Shown one piece after another: positions 15,770 to 24,984 of a stretch of DNA of 64,000 nucleotides. A program made the translations under genes and the position numbers. Every line of letters begins with the position of its first letter. Within the stretch, counting starts at the first letter, position 1. A model generated the notes under the pieces. The model searched no databases. It was not told the DNA's origin and saw only the letters and a list, made by a program, of their open reading frames with translations. Origin of the DNA: Pyrococcus kukulkanii (lineage in GTDB: Archaea > Methanobacteriota_B > Thermococci > Thermococcales > Thermococcaceae); the NCBI RefSeq assembly GCF_041647995.1, contig NZ_JARRIB010000006.1, forward strand, positions 1 through 64,000, written 5' to 3'.

Positions 15770-17260
15770 TTAGAGCGGTTCTTTAGCTATTAGGTCTTCC
15801 AAGATGTTCTTTATTTTCTCCCCCCTGAAAAGCTCCAATACCCTAATGAGTGGCTTTGGAAATGTCGTGGTGAAAACTTCAGAGGGCTTTGAAAACGCTG
15901 AAAGCAGATCCCTGCCCTCCTTCTGCCTTAGGAGGAGGTAGTCGAGAGATATGTCGATGCCCTTAGAAACGCTGAGCACATCAAGAGCCTCCTCGTCAAT
16001 CTCCCCACGCTCGACTTTTGCCCTCGCTTCGACAACTCTTTCTTCGCTCAGGCCTACAGCCCTATAGTACGCCCGCCTGATAATGTCCCTTAACTTCTTT
16101 AAGTTCTCCTTGACTTCCTCCCTACTGGGTTTTTTCCTGAGGGTTATCCCATTTATCCTGAGCTCATTCCCAGAGAACTGCATCCTAAATAAGGGCAGAG
16201 GGTAGTCCTCAAAACAGTAGGGCAGGAACTCAGCGTGTATAAACTCTTCCCCCTCTTCAGGGTACACAAAAGGCCTGATACCTTCCCTGGAAAGTATCTC
16301 TATTTCTTTGTCAAATTTGTGACAGAAGATGCTCTTGTAGTCCTCAAGAGTTAAGGCCTCTCCCCGCTCGAGTTTTGCCCTTATCTCCTCAATAGTGTGG
16401 GGGCACTCCACAAAGGCATCGAAGAGGATTTTCTTGTGGAACTTAACCACAACATCTGGCGGAAATTCTTGAATTGCCCTGATTGGGTACTCAAACACTA
16501 CGTAGCGAAAGTCAAGCGTGTTGACCTCCGGACCAAACCTCAAAAATACCTCATCCCCCTCTTTAAAAACACCCACATAGGTGTAGAAAAACGCTTCAAG
16601 CGTTTCGAAGTCACTAGCAACAGTTTTCTCAAAAAGCAAGTCAACAATCTCTTCAGGGATGCCCTCCCGCTGGACTTGAACCTTCACAAGGCGTTTTATA
16701 AAGTAGTGAATGTGTTTTAACTCAGAGATACTAATAGGTTCCTCGTGCTCATAGATCAGCATATACTTTCTGCCCCTCTCATCCTCGTTGAATGTCCTCC
16801 TCTCCTGAAGCTTTTTTATGCTGTCAAGCGACTCTCTAATAAGCAGATAGGCCCTCGGCGCCATTATTCCTGTCCTGTTGAGCTCTTCAATCAAACTCCT
16901 AGTTGCAGTCACCAGGAGCCTGCGAAGGATCGCTGATGGAGAGGTCTCATGTTTAAGTGCCAGGCCATACAGCTTTATCCAGTAAGGAAACGAGATCCTG
17001 ATAGAGAGTAGTTTTGGGGTGAGGAGCTTTTCGAACTCTCTAAGGTAGTCCTTTTTTGAACGCTCCATCAGCTCCTTTGCCTCAGCAAACTTTCCCTCTT
17101 TTACAAGCTCCGAAATCACCTCCTGGATCTTCTCTCTTTCAACGAACCTTGCGACTTTTCTCTCAAAGTCATAGTAAGGGACTTTGTCAGTTAGGGCTGC
17201 AATATACTCCATATCCTGCAAACTCTTGTAATTCAACATATTAATATCCACGTATTTCAT
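15770..17260 (-). CDS. Large uncharacterised helical protein, first gene of the NYN cluster
   Basis: Start ATG 17260 follows ggtggtggct; the upstream GTG at 17272 is less likely. The 496-aa product is charged and mostly helical (IQEVISELVKEGKFAEAKELMERS). A basic helical segment ISFPYWIKLYGLALKH (about 90-105) is a possible RNA/DNA or partner surface. Several DYPLPLF- and ECPHTIEEI-type segments suggest two or more domains. I see no catalytic motif. The GC-rich structured RNA at 17330-17425 lies just upstream of this gene. It is the probable large partner of the NYN nuclease. Confidence 0.6.
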   Translation of the reverse strand: MKYVDINMLNYKSLQDMEYIAALTDKVPYYDFERKVARFVEREKIQEVISELVKEGKFAEAKELMERSKKDYLREFEKLLTPKLLSIRISFPYWIKLYGLALKHETSPSAILRRLLVTATRSLIEELNRTGIMAPRAYLLIRESLDSIKKLQERRTFNEDERGRKYMLIYEHEEPISISELKHIHYFIKRLVKVQVQREGIPEEIVDLLFEKTVASDFETLEAFFYTYVGVFKEGDEVFLRFGPEVNTLDFRYVVFEYPIRAIQEFPPDVVVKFHKKILFDAFVECPHTIEEIRAKLERGEALTLEDYKSIFCHKFDKEIEILSREGIRPFVYPEEGEEFIHAEFLPYCFEDYPLPLFRMQFSGNELRINGITLRKKPSREEVKENLKKLRDIIRRAYYRAVGLSEERVVEARAKVERGEIDEEALDVLSVSKGIDISLDYLLLRQKEGRDLLSAFSKPSEVFTTTFPKPLIRVLELFRGEKIKNILEDLIAKEPL

Positions 17261-17329
17261 AGCCACCACCAATTCTGTAATTTGAGAAAGGCATCTAAAG
17301 TTTATTGGAGGGGCTACATAGGCATTCTG

Positions 17330-17425
17330 GTATCATTCCCTTAAGGGGAGAGCTCCTGGGCCGATGGCCCGGCCTGCGGGCAGGCCAAAACTGGTAACGG
17401 GAGTAGGTTATGGGCCCGCAAACCG
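17330..17425. ncRNA. GC-rich structured RNA candidate upstream of the NYN cluster
   Basis: Three perfect hairpins follow each other in an otherwise AT-rich gap: CCCTTAAGGG (17338-17347), GGGCC-gat-GGCCC (17358-17370) and GGCCTGC-gg-GCAGGCC (17371-17386). A further GC-rich tail TGGGCCCGC lies at about 17411-17419. GC islands of this kind in hyperthermophile genomes usually mark stable non-coding RNAs. Strand is uncertain. A box-like ATGACGGA follows at 17434. It could instead be a leader or attenuator of a transcript. Confidence 0.45.
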
Positions 17426-17639
17426 ATTTGAGTAATGACGGATACTATAACACTTCACATACACCACTTAGTGGACATGTTTATCACTTGTATTATCTGT
17501 AATGAACTACACAAACAAGTCTGTTCGAACCATAAAGCGTCCCTCAACTCTTCCTAACATACCTTCCAACACTAGGACAATTAACTCTAGAGTGTAGGCT
17601 CCTCGTCTACTTCTGTTTACTCTTTTTACCCGTTGTGGG

Positions 17640-17850
17640 GTTGTGTGGATAGAAATATTTATATACTTCTAATATGGATAATTGGTTAGATAATCCGGGT
17701 TTAAATAAATAATTATTCAATTGTTTAATTGTTGCTTTATTTAATTGAATAATTATTTCAGCTTTTTTATATAATATATACGCCTGGCGCGGGGGCAACC
17801 CAGAAAACTGTGGGGAAACGGGTTGACCAAACAATAATTATTATATTAAT
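17640..17850. other. AT-rich, origin-like region with a 16-bp inverted repeat
   Basis: AAATAATTATTCAATT (from about 17705) and AATTGAATAATTATTT (ending about 17758) form a perfect 16-bp inverted repeat in a 70-90% A+T stretch. It is followed by a second hairpin CAACCC...GGGTTG (about 17797-17826) around TGTGGGGAAAC and then another AT-rich run. An AT-rich unwinding region with long repeats next to G-rich motifs is the usual look of a replication origin of an archaeal plasmid. A recombination site or a strong promoter are alternatives. No replication initiator gene is recognised nearby. Confidence 0.35.
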
Positions 17851-20102
17851 TGTTTAAGGCCACCCCCGTTCGCCCCACTTTTCGGGCTTTGGTTTTTGGC
17901 GGGTTTGTTGCTGGGTTGCCTCTTCTGTTGTTTTTGGTTTGGTTGTGTTTATATATTCCGCAGCGGATGTTTGAGTGGGGTGTGGGTGTGGGGCGTGGGA
18001 AGATCGTGGTTGTTGTGGTTCTTGTCGCCATTGTTGTTGGTGTCCTCTTCGCCCTCAGGAAGCCGTCAGAGCCTAAGGTGGGCGCCCAGATCCTGGGCGT
18101 CGAAGTGGAGGGCGACAGCGTAGTCTTCACCCTCAACTCCACGCCACCCAGGAAAGTCCTCTTCAACGGCAGACCAGTCGAGTTCGAAGTTCAGAACACT
18201 ACGGTGAGGTTCTCAGCCCCCTACTCCCTCCTGGGGCGGGTAAATAAGATCACTCTTGAATTCCCCTCGGGGAACGCCACTCTCACTTACATCACGCCCG
18301 AGGTTGAGTTGAGGGCTTTCGTGAGCTTCCCCGGGAAACCCCTCGCCCTCACGGGCAGCTTCTCGTGCGGGAACGTGAGCGTGGGCGGTAGTGTAGTGTC
18401 CTTTACGGGGAGGGCGAGGGCGCCGGGCGAGTGCTCATTCGAGGCCGTGGGCCTCTTCGAGCACCCATTAGTCCAAGTCGACGCTGGGGCCTTGAGCGTC
18501 GTCTCCCCCCAGCTCGCCGGGGAGCTCGCGGGGCTCTCCAAGGTCATCCACACCCTCAAGGTCGAGAAGGTCGTGAGGGCGTTCAAGATCCCCCTAGAGG
18601 ACTGGGACTACTACATCTACCCCCCAGCCCGGAGCGGTGGGTTAGTCGGGTACGCCTACGACTTCTCTAACGTGACGCCTGGAGCTGTTGGAACCCTCTT
18701 TAAGAGGGGCCTCGTGGAGGCCGTGAACCCCGATGGTAAGGCCCTCTGCGTGCCGGGCTTAAGTGGGTGCCAAGGCCTGGCCGGGCCACAGGGCGGCCTC
18801 CCGATCATCGTCCCAGAAGAAGGAGACAAGGGCCACCACGTAATGCACGTTGAGGTTCCACTATACTTAGACGAGGGCGAATACATAATCGTAACCTCAT
18901 TCACCTGGGAAGACAAAGATGATAAGAATGGGGACAAGCACGAGTTCATAATATCGGTTAAAGACGAGGACGGCTACAGCCTCGCAGAGAGCCCAGCAAT
19001 AGAGGAGAAAGAGGCCGGCACAACGGGGAGCCCCTTCCAAGTCAGCTACCCAATGCAGGTCAAGGCCAACACGAGGGGCAAGTATAGGGTGGTCATAGAC
19101 GTTTACCAGACCCAAGACGCAGGCCCCAAAGAGAAGGCCCTGATACTCAACAAGATACTAATCTTGAAGATGCCAGAGGCACCAGCCACGATGGCCATCG
19201 ACATCCCATCCCTCTTCACCGAAGTGGACTTAGACAACCTCAACACCCGCAACTTAATAGAAGGCATAGCCTACGTCGAGCCCACAAAGGACATATACCT
19301 ATACAACAAAACTGAAGCATTCATTAGAGCAGAAGATAACATAATATCAGTAATCTCGCCAAATAGGACTGCACTTGAGTATGTGCCTACTTCCTTCGTG
19401 CCTGACTACACGATTGACTGGCTTGGGTATTATGATGTTGTGGGTGGGAGGCAGGCTGGGTATGCTTTTGATGCGGTAGTTCTGAGGAGGGGGCTTGCTG
19501 GTGTCTCTGCAGTCTATAAGGACGGGGGGATTTTCTCCTACGACCCGAGGTTGGAGGTTACTGTTACTTTCGGGCCGTCGAGCCTCGCCTACTACTATGC
19601 GGTGGGCTGGTTTGCGTCCGCAACGAATGCCGAGCTCCCGAGCTGGTATGACAGGCTGACCCTGAGGGCATACGATTACGTCTCCTCAATGAGCTACACG
19701 GTTGGTGGCCTTGAGATTGAGTCCCTTTACGAAAGTTCAGTGAAATTCACGCTTGAGCCAACAGAACAGGTGGTCGCTGGGGACACTACGGACTTCAGCG
19801 AGGCGTTATACTTTGTCGTAGGGCTCAAGGACTACTCCGAGCCCTACGACTACAAGACTGGGAGCGTGGAGTGGGGGATTTTACTCAAGAATGTGAGGCG
19901 TGGGGCTGACTACTTGGTGGCCATGCTTAGAAGGGCCGATACTGGAGTAATAGTGGGATACTGGACTTACCCTCTCCCCAGCAACTGCAACCCGTGCAAC
20001 ATACTCCTATCACTCGACGGGCTGACTGACAGGGGCGAGCTGTTGAACTTCATCGGGCACAAATACGTGCTGACTGTTAGTGGTGTAGTGAGGGGGCGAT
20101 GA
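17850..20102 (+). CDS. Large membrane-anchored surface protein, GC-rich, virus/plasmid type
   Basis: The frame gives up to 750 aa with two N-terminal hydrophobic helices (about 11-36 and 51-68, VVVVLVAIVVGVLFAL). A long beta-rich outside portion with no known catalytic motif follows. Sites such as NVS, NTT, NKT, NRT would allow N-glycosylation. The TTG at 17850 has no good ribosome site; ATG 17968, just before the second helix, is the alternative start. The first two-thirds is strikingly GC-rich compared with the genes on both sides, suggesting transfer from a high-GC relative. Large surface proteins of this build occur in integrated Thermococcales plasmids and viruses, but I cannot assign one. 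Confidence 0.65.
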   Translation: MFKATPVRPTFRALVFGGFVAGLPLLLFLVWLCLYIPQRMFEWGVGVGRGKIVVVVVLVAIVVGVLFALRKPSEPKVGAQILGVEVEGDSVVFTLNSTPPRKVLFNGRPVEFEVQNTTVRFSAPYSLLGRVNKITLEFPSGNATLTYITPEVELRAFVSFPGKPLALTGSFSCGNVSVGGSVVSFTGRARAPGECSFEAVGLFEHPLVQVDAGALSVVSPQLAGELAGLSKVIHTLKVEKVVRAFKIPLEDWDYYIYPPARSGGLVGYAYDFSNVTPGAVGTLFKRGLVEAVNPDGKALCVPGLSGCQGLAGPQGGLPIIVPEEGDKGHHVMHVEVPLYLDEGEYIIVTSFTWEDKDDKNGDKHEFIISVKDEDGYSLAESPAIEEKEAGTTGSPFQVSYPMQVKANTRGKYRVVIDVYQTQDAGPKEKALILNKILILKMPEAPATMAIDIPSLFTEVDLDNLNTRNLIEGIAYVEPTKDIYLYNKTEAFIRAEDNIISVISPNRTALEYVPTSFVPDYTIDWLGYYDVVGGRQAGYAFDAVVLRRGLAGVSAVYKDGGIFSYDPRLEVTVTFGPSSLAYYYAVGWFASATNAELPSWYDRLTLRAYDYVSSMSYTVGGLEIESLYESSVKFTLEPTEQVVAGDTTDFSEALYFVVGLKDYSEPYDYKTGSVEWGILLKNVRRGADYLVAMLRRADTGVIVGYWTYPLPSNCNPCNILLSLDGLTDRGELLNFIGHKYVLTVSGVVRGR

Positions 20103-20427
20103 TGAAGGAGGATTTGTTCGCTTAGTTGGGAAAGTTTGGGTTTTCCTTGCTCTTCTGCTGGTTTAAAAATATACATGTTAATGATCTCCTCGGAAAACTT
20201 TTTTCATAAGTGTAATAGTTGTTAGCTGTTCTTTTTGGTTATTATGCTTTCTCTTTTCTTCTTTTTAGTGGAATCGTCTGGAAAGCCCTGTTAGTCGGGA
20301 ACCTCCTAGCTTTTTGTTATAAAGTTTTCTTATAGGCGATGCTGACTGAAAGTGTTTGAATATATTTGGGAGATGAAGGCAAAAAGTTTAAAAAGATTGG
20401 TTCCTATATCATAGCAGGTGATCGGAG
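20103..20427 (+). promoter_or_regulatory. Intergenic region with the promoter of the ATPase operon
   Basis: No gene is seen after a 7-codon frame (MKEDLFA) that follows the surface-protein stop. A TATA-like AGTTTAAAAAG lies at 20385-20395, about 33-43 bases before ATG 20428, and a ggtgatcggag ribosome site precedes the start. This would drive the four-gene operon. Confidence 0.5.
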
Positions 20428-20901
20428 ATGAAGGTGGACACTCGGCAACTATTAAATTTGTTGACGGGCGTAGTGGAGAGGGAGAGGGGCAGTTATGGAG
20501 CTGATATTGAAGCCGTTGATTTGCTATTGTTCTCGAAGGGGATAGAAGAAAAAAGAACTATTCCAGAAGCTTTAGATAGTATTGACCAACTCCGAAAATA
20601 CGAAAAGCAGTATGATGTCCCTATCTTGCGGATAACAGACCAAAGTGTCGAGGAAGTTGGACAGAATGGAGTAAGTTGGCTTCTAAGGAAACTGGACAGG
20701 GCAGGACTTGGGAGATTCGGGGTAATAATTGGGGATGAAGTTGTCCGATACCCTAAGTTGAAGATAACAACAGATAGTGGAATAATATCGAGGATACTCA
20801 GGAGTTCTAGGGTGAGAGGAGACGGGTACATGAGTTCTGTCATTATGAGAAATCTTAGGTGGTTTTTGGATAGAAGAAAAGTTTATAGGGGGTTTATTTA
20901 A
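20428..20901 (+). CDS. Uncharacterised protein, first gene of the AAA+ operon, 157 aa
   Basis: The product begins with acidic helices, then shows an alpha/beta pattern (VPILRITDQS, FGVIIGDEVVRYPKLKI) and a basic C-terminus (RNLRWFLDRRKVYRGF). The pattern suggests a small Rossmann-like or nuclease-like fold, but the catalytic residues of known families are not seen. Its stop overlaps the start of the next gene (TAATG), so the two are translationally coupled. The function is unknown; the C-terminal arginine cluster might bind nucleic acid or the partner protein. Confidence 0.6.
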   Translation: MKVDTRQLLNLLTGVVERERGSYGADIEAVDLLLFSKGIEEKRTIPEALDSIDQLRKYEKQYDVPILRITDQSVEEVGQNGVSWLLRKLDRAGLGRFGVIIGDEVVRYPKLKITTDSGIISRILRSSRVRGDGYMSSVIMRNLRWFLDRRKVYRGFI

Positions 20902-22334
20902 TGACGCTCCATTACCTGCTTGATAACCCTATTTTATTGACAAAGATCAGCCAACTCAGCCTTGAGGGGGGTGTTACTCTTAGTTATATAACTTATGAGG
21001 CTGAAAGATTTCTAGAATACGGAAAATTAAACTATCCTAACGATTTCCACGTTAAAGATGTTGTAGACAAGGCTGTCGAATACCTCAGTAGTTTCTACCC
21101 GCAAATTGGGGACATTAGGAAGGCGTTAGAAGAGAGGGTGAAGTATAGGATCCTGCCGGCGCTAGTATTATGGCGTGGATTAATAAATTTCTCCATTCGT
21201 TTTCCAGGCTGGGAGTATCACCTAATAAGGAATAGTGAAAAGGAGTTTTTGAAGTTTTCTGAGGAAATACTCATAGAGTTTGAAAATAGGAAGAAAGAGC
21301 GGAAAACGTACCCGATCCCACAGCTGATAAATAACGTTATCAGGCGTAATATGGACAAAAAGGCTGGGCTAATGTTAGCAATTTGGCTAAACATTGCTTA
21401 TGAGTCTGAGCTCATTAACTCTCTAGTGTCATTTGAGATCGTTCGCTTTAACACGGCAGTGAATAAGCTGCTCGACGAAATTGTGAGCACAATTATCAAG
21501 CTTAGTAACGAAATTGGGTTCAGAAGGGATGCTACCTCAAGGGAGAGGTTGGCTCCAGAGGAGAAACTAAGGAATGAGCTTGAAAAAGCGATCTTGTCCT
21601 GGTACTTTGCCCTTAATGGGGATTACCTTGGACGTGGGAAAAAGGCCCTCGCGTACCTGTTATCAGTATATCCAGAATGGTTCAAGTACTTCAAGGAAGA
21701 CGTGCTGTTTTACCCACTTGCATTGGCCATATACGAAATGTTCATAGCCTATGGAGGGGATAAGAGAGATCTAGATGAGATTCCATCAATTTCTGTCCTA
21801 ACTCCGGATTCAATATTCAGCTCAATTGAAAGATCAAAAAACCCTAGGACGAATCTCCTGTTTGCACTCTCCACAGTTCTTTCACTACTCAATAGGATGT
21901 ACCTCGTAGTGTCATCTGAATTCAGCAAGAACCTCAAACCAGAGACGATAGAAAAATACCTTGTAACGCCAATAGACGTTATATCGAGCATTGCTTTAAT
22001 TGCAAGTAAAAAGGGCGAAGACGATTTCGAAGTCTCGTTCAAAGAGATTTCAGCACAGCTTGCAGAGTTCTATTCCAAAATTGGAATGGAGAAGATACTA
22101 GCAAAGGCTGGCGTAGAAGTGAGTCTGACCCCCGATTATATTTTCAAGATGCAATCTCTATCGGACAGTCTTTCGATCTTAGCCAACTTTAGCCATATAT
22201 TTTCACCCATAACAACGTTCTCAGCCCTACCCAAACTTGAGCTAAGTCAAGGATATGCTGACTCATTTCTAGTTAAAAGAAAAAACTTCGATGAGTTGAT
22301 ATATGAATACTTTACTGAAAAGAAGAGGAGGTGA
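20901..22334 (+). CDS. Uncharacterised all-helical protein, second gene of the AAA+ operon, 477 aa
   Basis: The start codon shares one base with the previous stop. The protein is almost entirely helical, with long amphipathic repeats (AVNKLLDEIVSTIIKLSNEIG, ALSTVLSLLNRMYLVV) and a few hydrophobic helices too charged at the flanks to be clear membrane spans. No motif is recognised. In defence and partition systems, large helical proteins next to an AAA+ ATPase often form the sensor or scaffold. That role is inference here. Seven bases separate its stop from the ATPase start, with ggaggtg between. Confidence 0.6.
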   Translation: MTLHYLLDNPILLTKISQLSLEGGVTLSYITYEAERFLEYGKLNYPNDFHVKDVVDKAVEYLSSFYPQIGDIRKALEERVKYRILPALVLWRGLINFSIRFPGWEYHLIRNSEKEFLKFSEEILIEFENRKKERKTYPIPQLINNVIRRNMDKKAGLMLAIWLNIAYESELINSLVSFEIVRFNTAVNKLLDEIVSTIIKLSNEIGFRRDATSRERLAPEEKLRNELEKAILSWYFALNGDYLGRGKKALAYLLSVYPEWFKYFKEDVLFYPLALAIYEMFIAYGGDKRDLDEIPSISVLTPDSIFSSIERSKNPRTNLLFALSTVLSLLNRMYLVVSSEFSKNLKPETIEKYLVTPIDVISSIALIASKKGEDDFEVSFKEISAQLAEFYSKIGMEKILAKAGVEVSLTPDYIFKMQSLSDSLSILANFSHIFSPITTFSALPKLELSQGYADSFLVKRKNFDELIYEYFTEKKRR

Positions 22335-22340
22335 AGAAAA

Positions 22341-24086
22341 ATGAGGAGGGAGGTGGGGAAAGTGAAGAAGCCTACCTTAAAGGACAACCCCTTTAGTGTT
22401 AAGGCCGACATAAAGTTAGAAGACATACCAAAAGTCTTTGACCTAGAACAGCTTGACAAGAACCCACTAGCAAAATATCTTAAACAAATAATAAGCAAGG
22501 GAATTAGGTACGCAATTGTCGTAGGCGGAAAGGGGACAGGGAAAACTTTCACACTCAAAACTATTGAGGAAATTTTTGAGGAATACGGTTACACCACTAT
22601 AGTAGTATCTGGGGGAGAAGAGGATAACAAAATAAAGCAAAAGTTGGATGAAGCCGAAAAGAAACTCAAAAACGGCGAGAAAGTCCTCCTTATCATTGAC
22701 GATGCGGCCGATATGCCGCTTGATAATTTCAAAGAGTTCATTTCAAAGATATACAAATTATATCTAGACTATTCATCTTTTGCATTCGCAATCGCTACTC
22801 AGACAGAGGTCAGGAGAACATATGAGCAAGTATTCAGGACTATAAAGAGTTATACCTCTGAGTTTACAAAAATATTCGGGCCAAGTGTGGACTTTGAGAG
22901 CATTATAAGGGACCTCTACTACAAGTCTCTAACTAGTAAACATGAAGCTTTTGTCTATGAGGGGCTTAGGGCCGGAGTGCTAATAAGCCTAGATGCGTTT
23001 TGGGGAGGATTTAGATCAGCACTAAAGATTGAGAAATCCAAGCAGATAATTAAAGAATACATAGACTTCTATTCAACAGGAGTTATTGATTGCAAACCAC
23101 AGCAAGAAATAATAGATATTATGGAAAAAGATGAGTGGTTAGAGTACGTCCTTATTAAGTTGCTGGAGAATCCACCGAAAATAATTAGTATTGATAGTAA
23201 ACCTATCATTGTTGAAAACACTGGGAGCAGTGTTGCTCAATCCTTAAATGCGGTCTCACTAAACGAGATACTCGAAAGATTGTATGAAGACCTCAAGGAG
23301 GGAAATGTAAAAGACAAGAATGATATAGATGATGTCAGGAAGGTACTTTTCGGAAAACTTCAAGGCAGCGGATCCAGAATTGCCCCAAATGACCTTATAA
23401 ATGCAATAGACGTGGCATTCAATGGGACGAATGTGTTGGCCGATATTCTAGATAAAGTAGGGCTTGCTTACGTGAAAAAGAATGAAGCTCTTAAGGAACA
23501 TGTACAGAGCATTAAGAAGAATTACAAGGTGCCACTATTCATGAGAGTAGAAGTAAAAGATGCAGAAGGGGGCGTCAGCACTATTCATAAGATGTTTTTC
23601 CTATTAGCACGCCTTTATATCAGGCAGCAGAAAGGCAAGAATGATGGAGAGGACAATCAGAATAAGAAAAACAGGAGAGGGGGAGGTTCACAGCAACTAT
23701 ACTCGTCCGATCGCAGAAAAATCAGAGATCTACTTCAAATAAAAGAACTAGAAAGCGTGCCAAACCACATCACAGTAATTTGCGACAAGTTTAGTACCCT
23801 CAATAAATTGCTTAATATCCCTGAATTTAGGAGAAGATATGAGGAAGCACTATCAAACTTGGAGGTTCTAGTAATAGAGGACTTGTCTGACCGTGATAAG
23901 GCAGTAATACTTGAATTGTCTAGGTTATCTCAGTTACAGGGAGTTGGGAGCATACCTCATTTAGAGCACTTGGTCAAAATATTCTACAGCACAGTGCTAT
24001 TATCCATATCTCTTAGCTTCAGGAAACCAAGATGGGGAGCGTCATGGTTGGCAAAGTTATTGCTTCCAAAAATAGTAGAGAGTTAG
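22341..24086 (+). CDS. AAA+/STAND-like ATPase, third gene of the operon, 581 aa
   Basis: Walker A is GGKGTGKTF (62-70), Walker B VLLIIDDAAD (115-124), and a sensor-like FAIATQTEVRR follows at about 148-158. The remaining 420 residues are mainly helical, with a central linker rich in Lys/Asn/Gly (about 430-450, NRRGGGSQQ) and a conserved-looking C-terminus (SFRKPRWGASWLAKLLLP). The linker suggests two modules. The ATPase resembles ORC/Cdc6- and STAND-type P-loop proteins but lacks clear family signatures. It is probably the motor or switch of the operon. The site ggaggtg precedes ATG 22341. Confidence 0.75.
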   Translation: MRREVGKVKKPTLKDNPFSVKADIKLEDIPKVFDLEQLDKNPLAKYLKQIISKGIRYAIVVGGKGTGKTFTLKTIEEIFEEYGYTTIVVSGGEEDNKIKQKLDEAEKKLKNGEKVLLIIDDAADMPLDNFKEFISKIYKLYLDYSSFAFAIATQTEVRRTYEQVFRTIKSYTSEFTKIFGPSVDFESIIRDLYYKSLTSKHEAFVYEGLRAGVLISLDAFWGGFRSALKIEKSKQIIKEYIDFYSTGVIDCKPQQEIIDIMEKDEWLEYVLIKLLENPPKIISIDSKPIIVENTGSSVAQSLNAVSLNEILERLYEDLKEGNVKDKNDIDDVRKVLFGKLQGSGSRIAPNDLINAIDVAFNGTNVLADILDKVGLAYVKKNEALKEHVQSIKKNYKVPLFMRVEVKDAEGGVSTIHKMFFLLARLYIRQQKGKNDGEDNQNKKNRRGGGSQQLYSSDRRKIRDLLQIKELESVPNHITVICDKFSTLNKLLNIPEFRRRYEEALSNLEVLVIEDLSDRDKAVILELSRLSQLQGVGSIPHLEHLVKIFYSTVLLSISLSFRKPRWGASWLAKLLLPKIVES

Positions 24087-24157
24087 TGCCCCCCATTTCC
24101 TCTTTTCTCAAAATAAACGATATGCTAACCCTCTTAGGGTTAAGAGGGGGGAGGAAA

Positions 24158-24646
24158 ATGGAAATTGGACATAAGGTGTGGGAAAATATAACTCCTGAGG
24201 AGCCGAACATAGTAGTTGAATATGAGTATCCTACTTACGAAGACATAGAGGACGGGCCCAAAGAAGTAAGAATTAAAGTTCTTCGGGAGGGCATGATAGG
24301 CTTTGGACTCTCTGAAGAAGATGTAATCATTTCCTACGTTCCTATAACGTGCAATGAGTGCCATAGAACTTATTTACTCCCTACCCATATGGAGAAAGTA
24401 GCTACATATGAAAGAGAGATGGGGCCAGAATATCAATGGCTGGTTACCTATGAAGGAGAATGCCCTGTATGTAAGAGGAACAATATAGAAGTTGAGATAG
24501 AGGCTTTTGAATACCCACCAGGAAACATAGGTGCTATTAATGTGATAAGACTAGAGGGCGCAAGATTTCCTAATAAACTGGAGATTGATTCAAAAATAAA
24601 CGAATTACTAATAAAAGAGCTAATCAAGGGCGAGCTTGGATTGTAA
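24158..24646 (+). CDS. Zinc-ribbon protein, fourth gene of the AAA+ operon, 162 aa
   Basis: I choose ATG 24158 because aggggggaggaaa precedes it; a longer frame from 24032 overlaps the ATPase gene and is unlikely. Two CxxC knuckles, CNECHRT and CPVCKRN, are separated by about 40 residues and form a zinc ribbon. Around them is a beta-rich acidic domain (EPNIVVEYEYPTYEDIED). Zinc ribbons of this type bind nucleic acid or protein. The gene follows the ATPase by 71 bases on the same strand, so it probably belongs to the same transcript. Confidence 0.65.
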   Translation: MEIGHKVWENITPEEPNIVVEYEYPTYEDIEDGPKEVRIKVLREGMIGFGLSEEDVIISYVPITCNECHRTYLLPTHMEKVATYEREMGPEYQWLVTYEGECPVCKRNNIEVEIEAFEYPPGNIGAINVIRLEGARFPNKLEIDSKINELLIKELIKGELGL

Positions 24647-24984
24647 TTAAAAGGGAAGTCATAGTAGAAGGAAAATTAAACAAGGAAAAGAAGCTCGTGA
24701 AAGAGTGGGTCGTAGGCTTTAATAAGAAGAAAGAATGCCTGCTTATAATTAGGAGCCCTAATGCAAAACACAACACCGCAGATCAAAAAGTTAGCAGAAC
24801 TCCACGTAATACAAAACATATAGCAAAAAACCTAAAGCAAAAGTGGACAATACTCACTTTACTAGGCCTATTCGTAGTTGGGTGTAGAAAATTGTGTATG
24901 AAGTATTCAGCAGAAAGGTTTAATAGGATGGATCTCAAAAATATACACCAAAGTTATCAAAGCTGTTAACTATGGTGGATAATC
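24647..24984 (+). other. Degraded coding remnant between the ATPase operon and AbiE
   Basis: In the +1 frame relative to the zinc-ribbon gene, an open stretch to 24969 reads REVIVEGKLNKEKKLVKEWV and then NKKKECLLIIRS before losing protein character. It has no good start. It looks like the front of a lost gene, perhaps a fifth member of the operon. A ggtgg site for AbiEi lies at its end. Confidence 0.3.

Noticed and set aside
24697-24969. Real 90-codon gene after the zinc-ribbon gene
   Set aside because: The start has no ribosome site and the second half loses protein character; more likely a decayed remnant.
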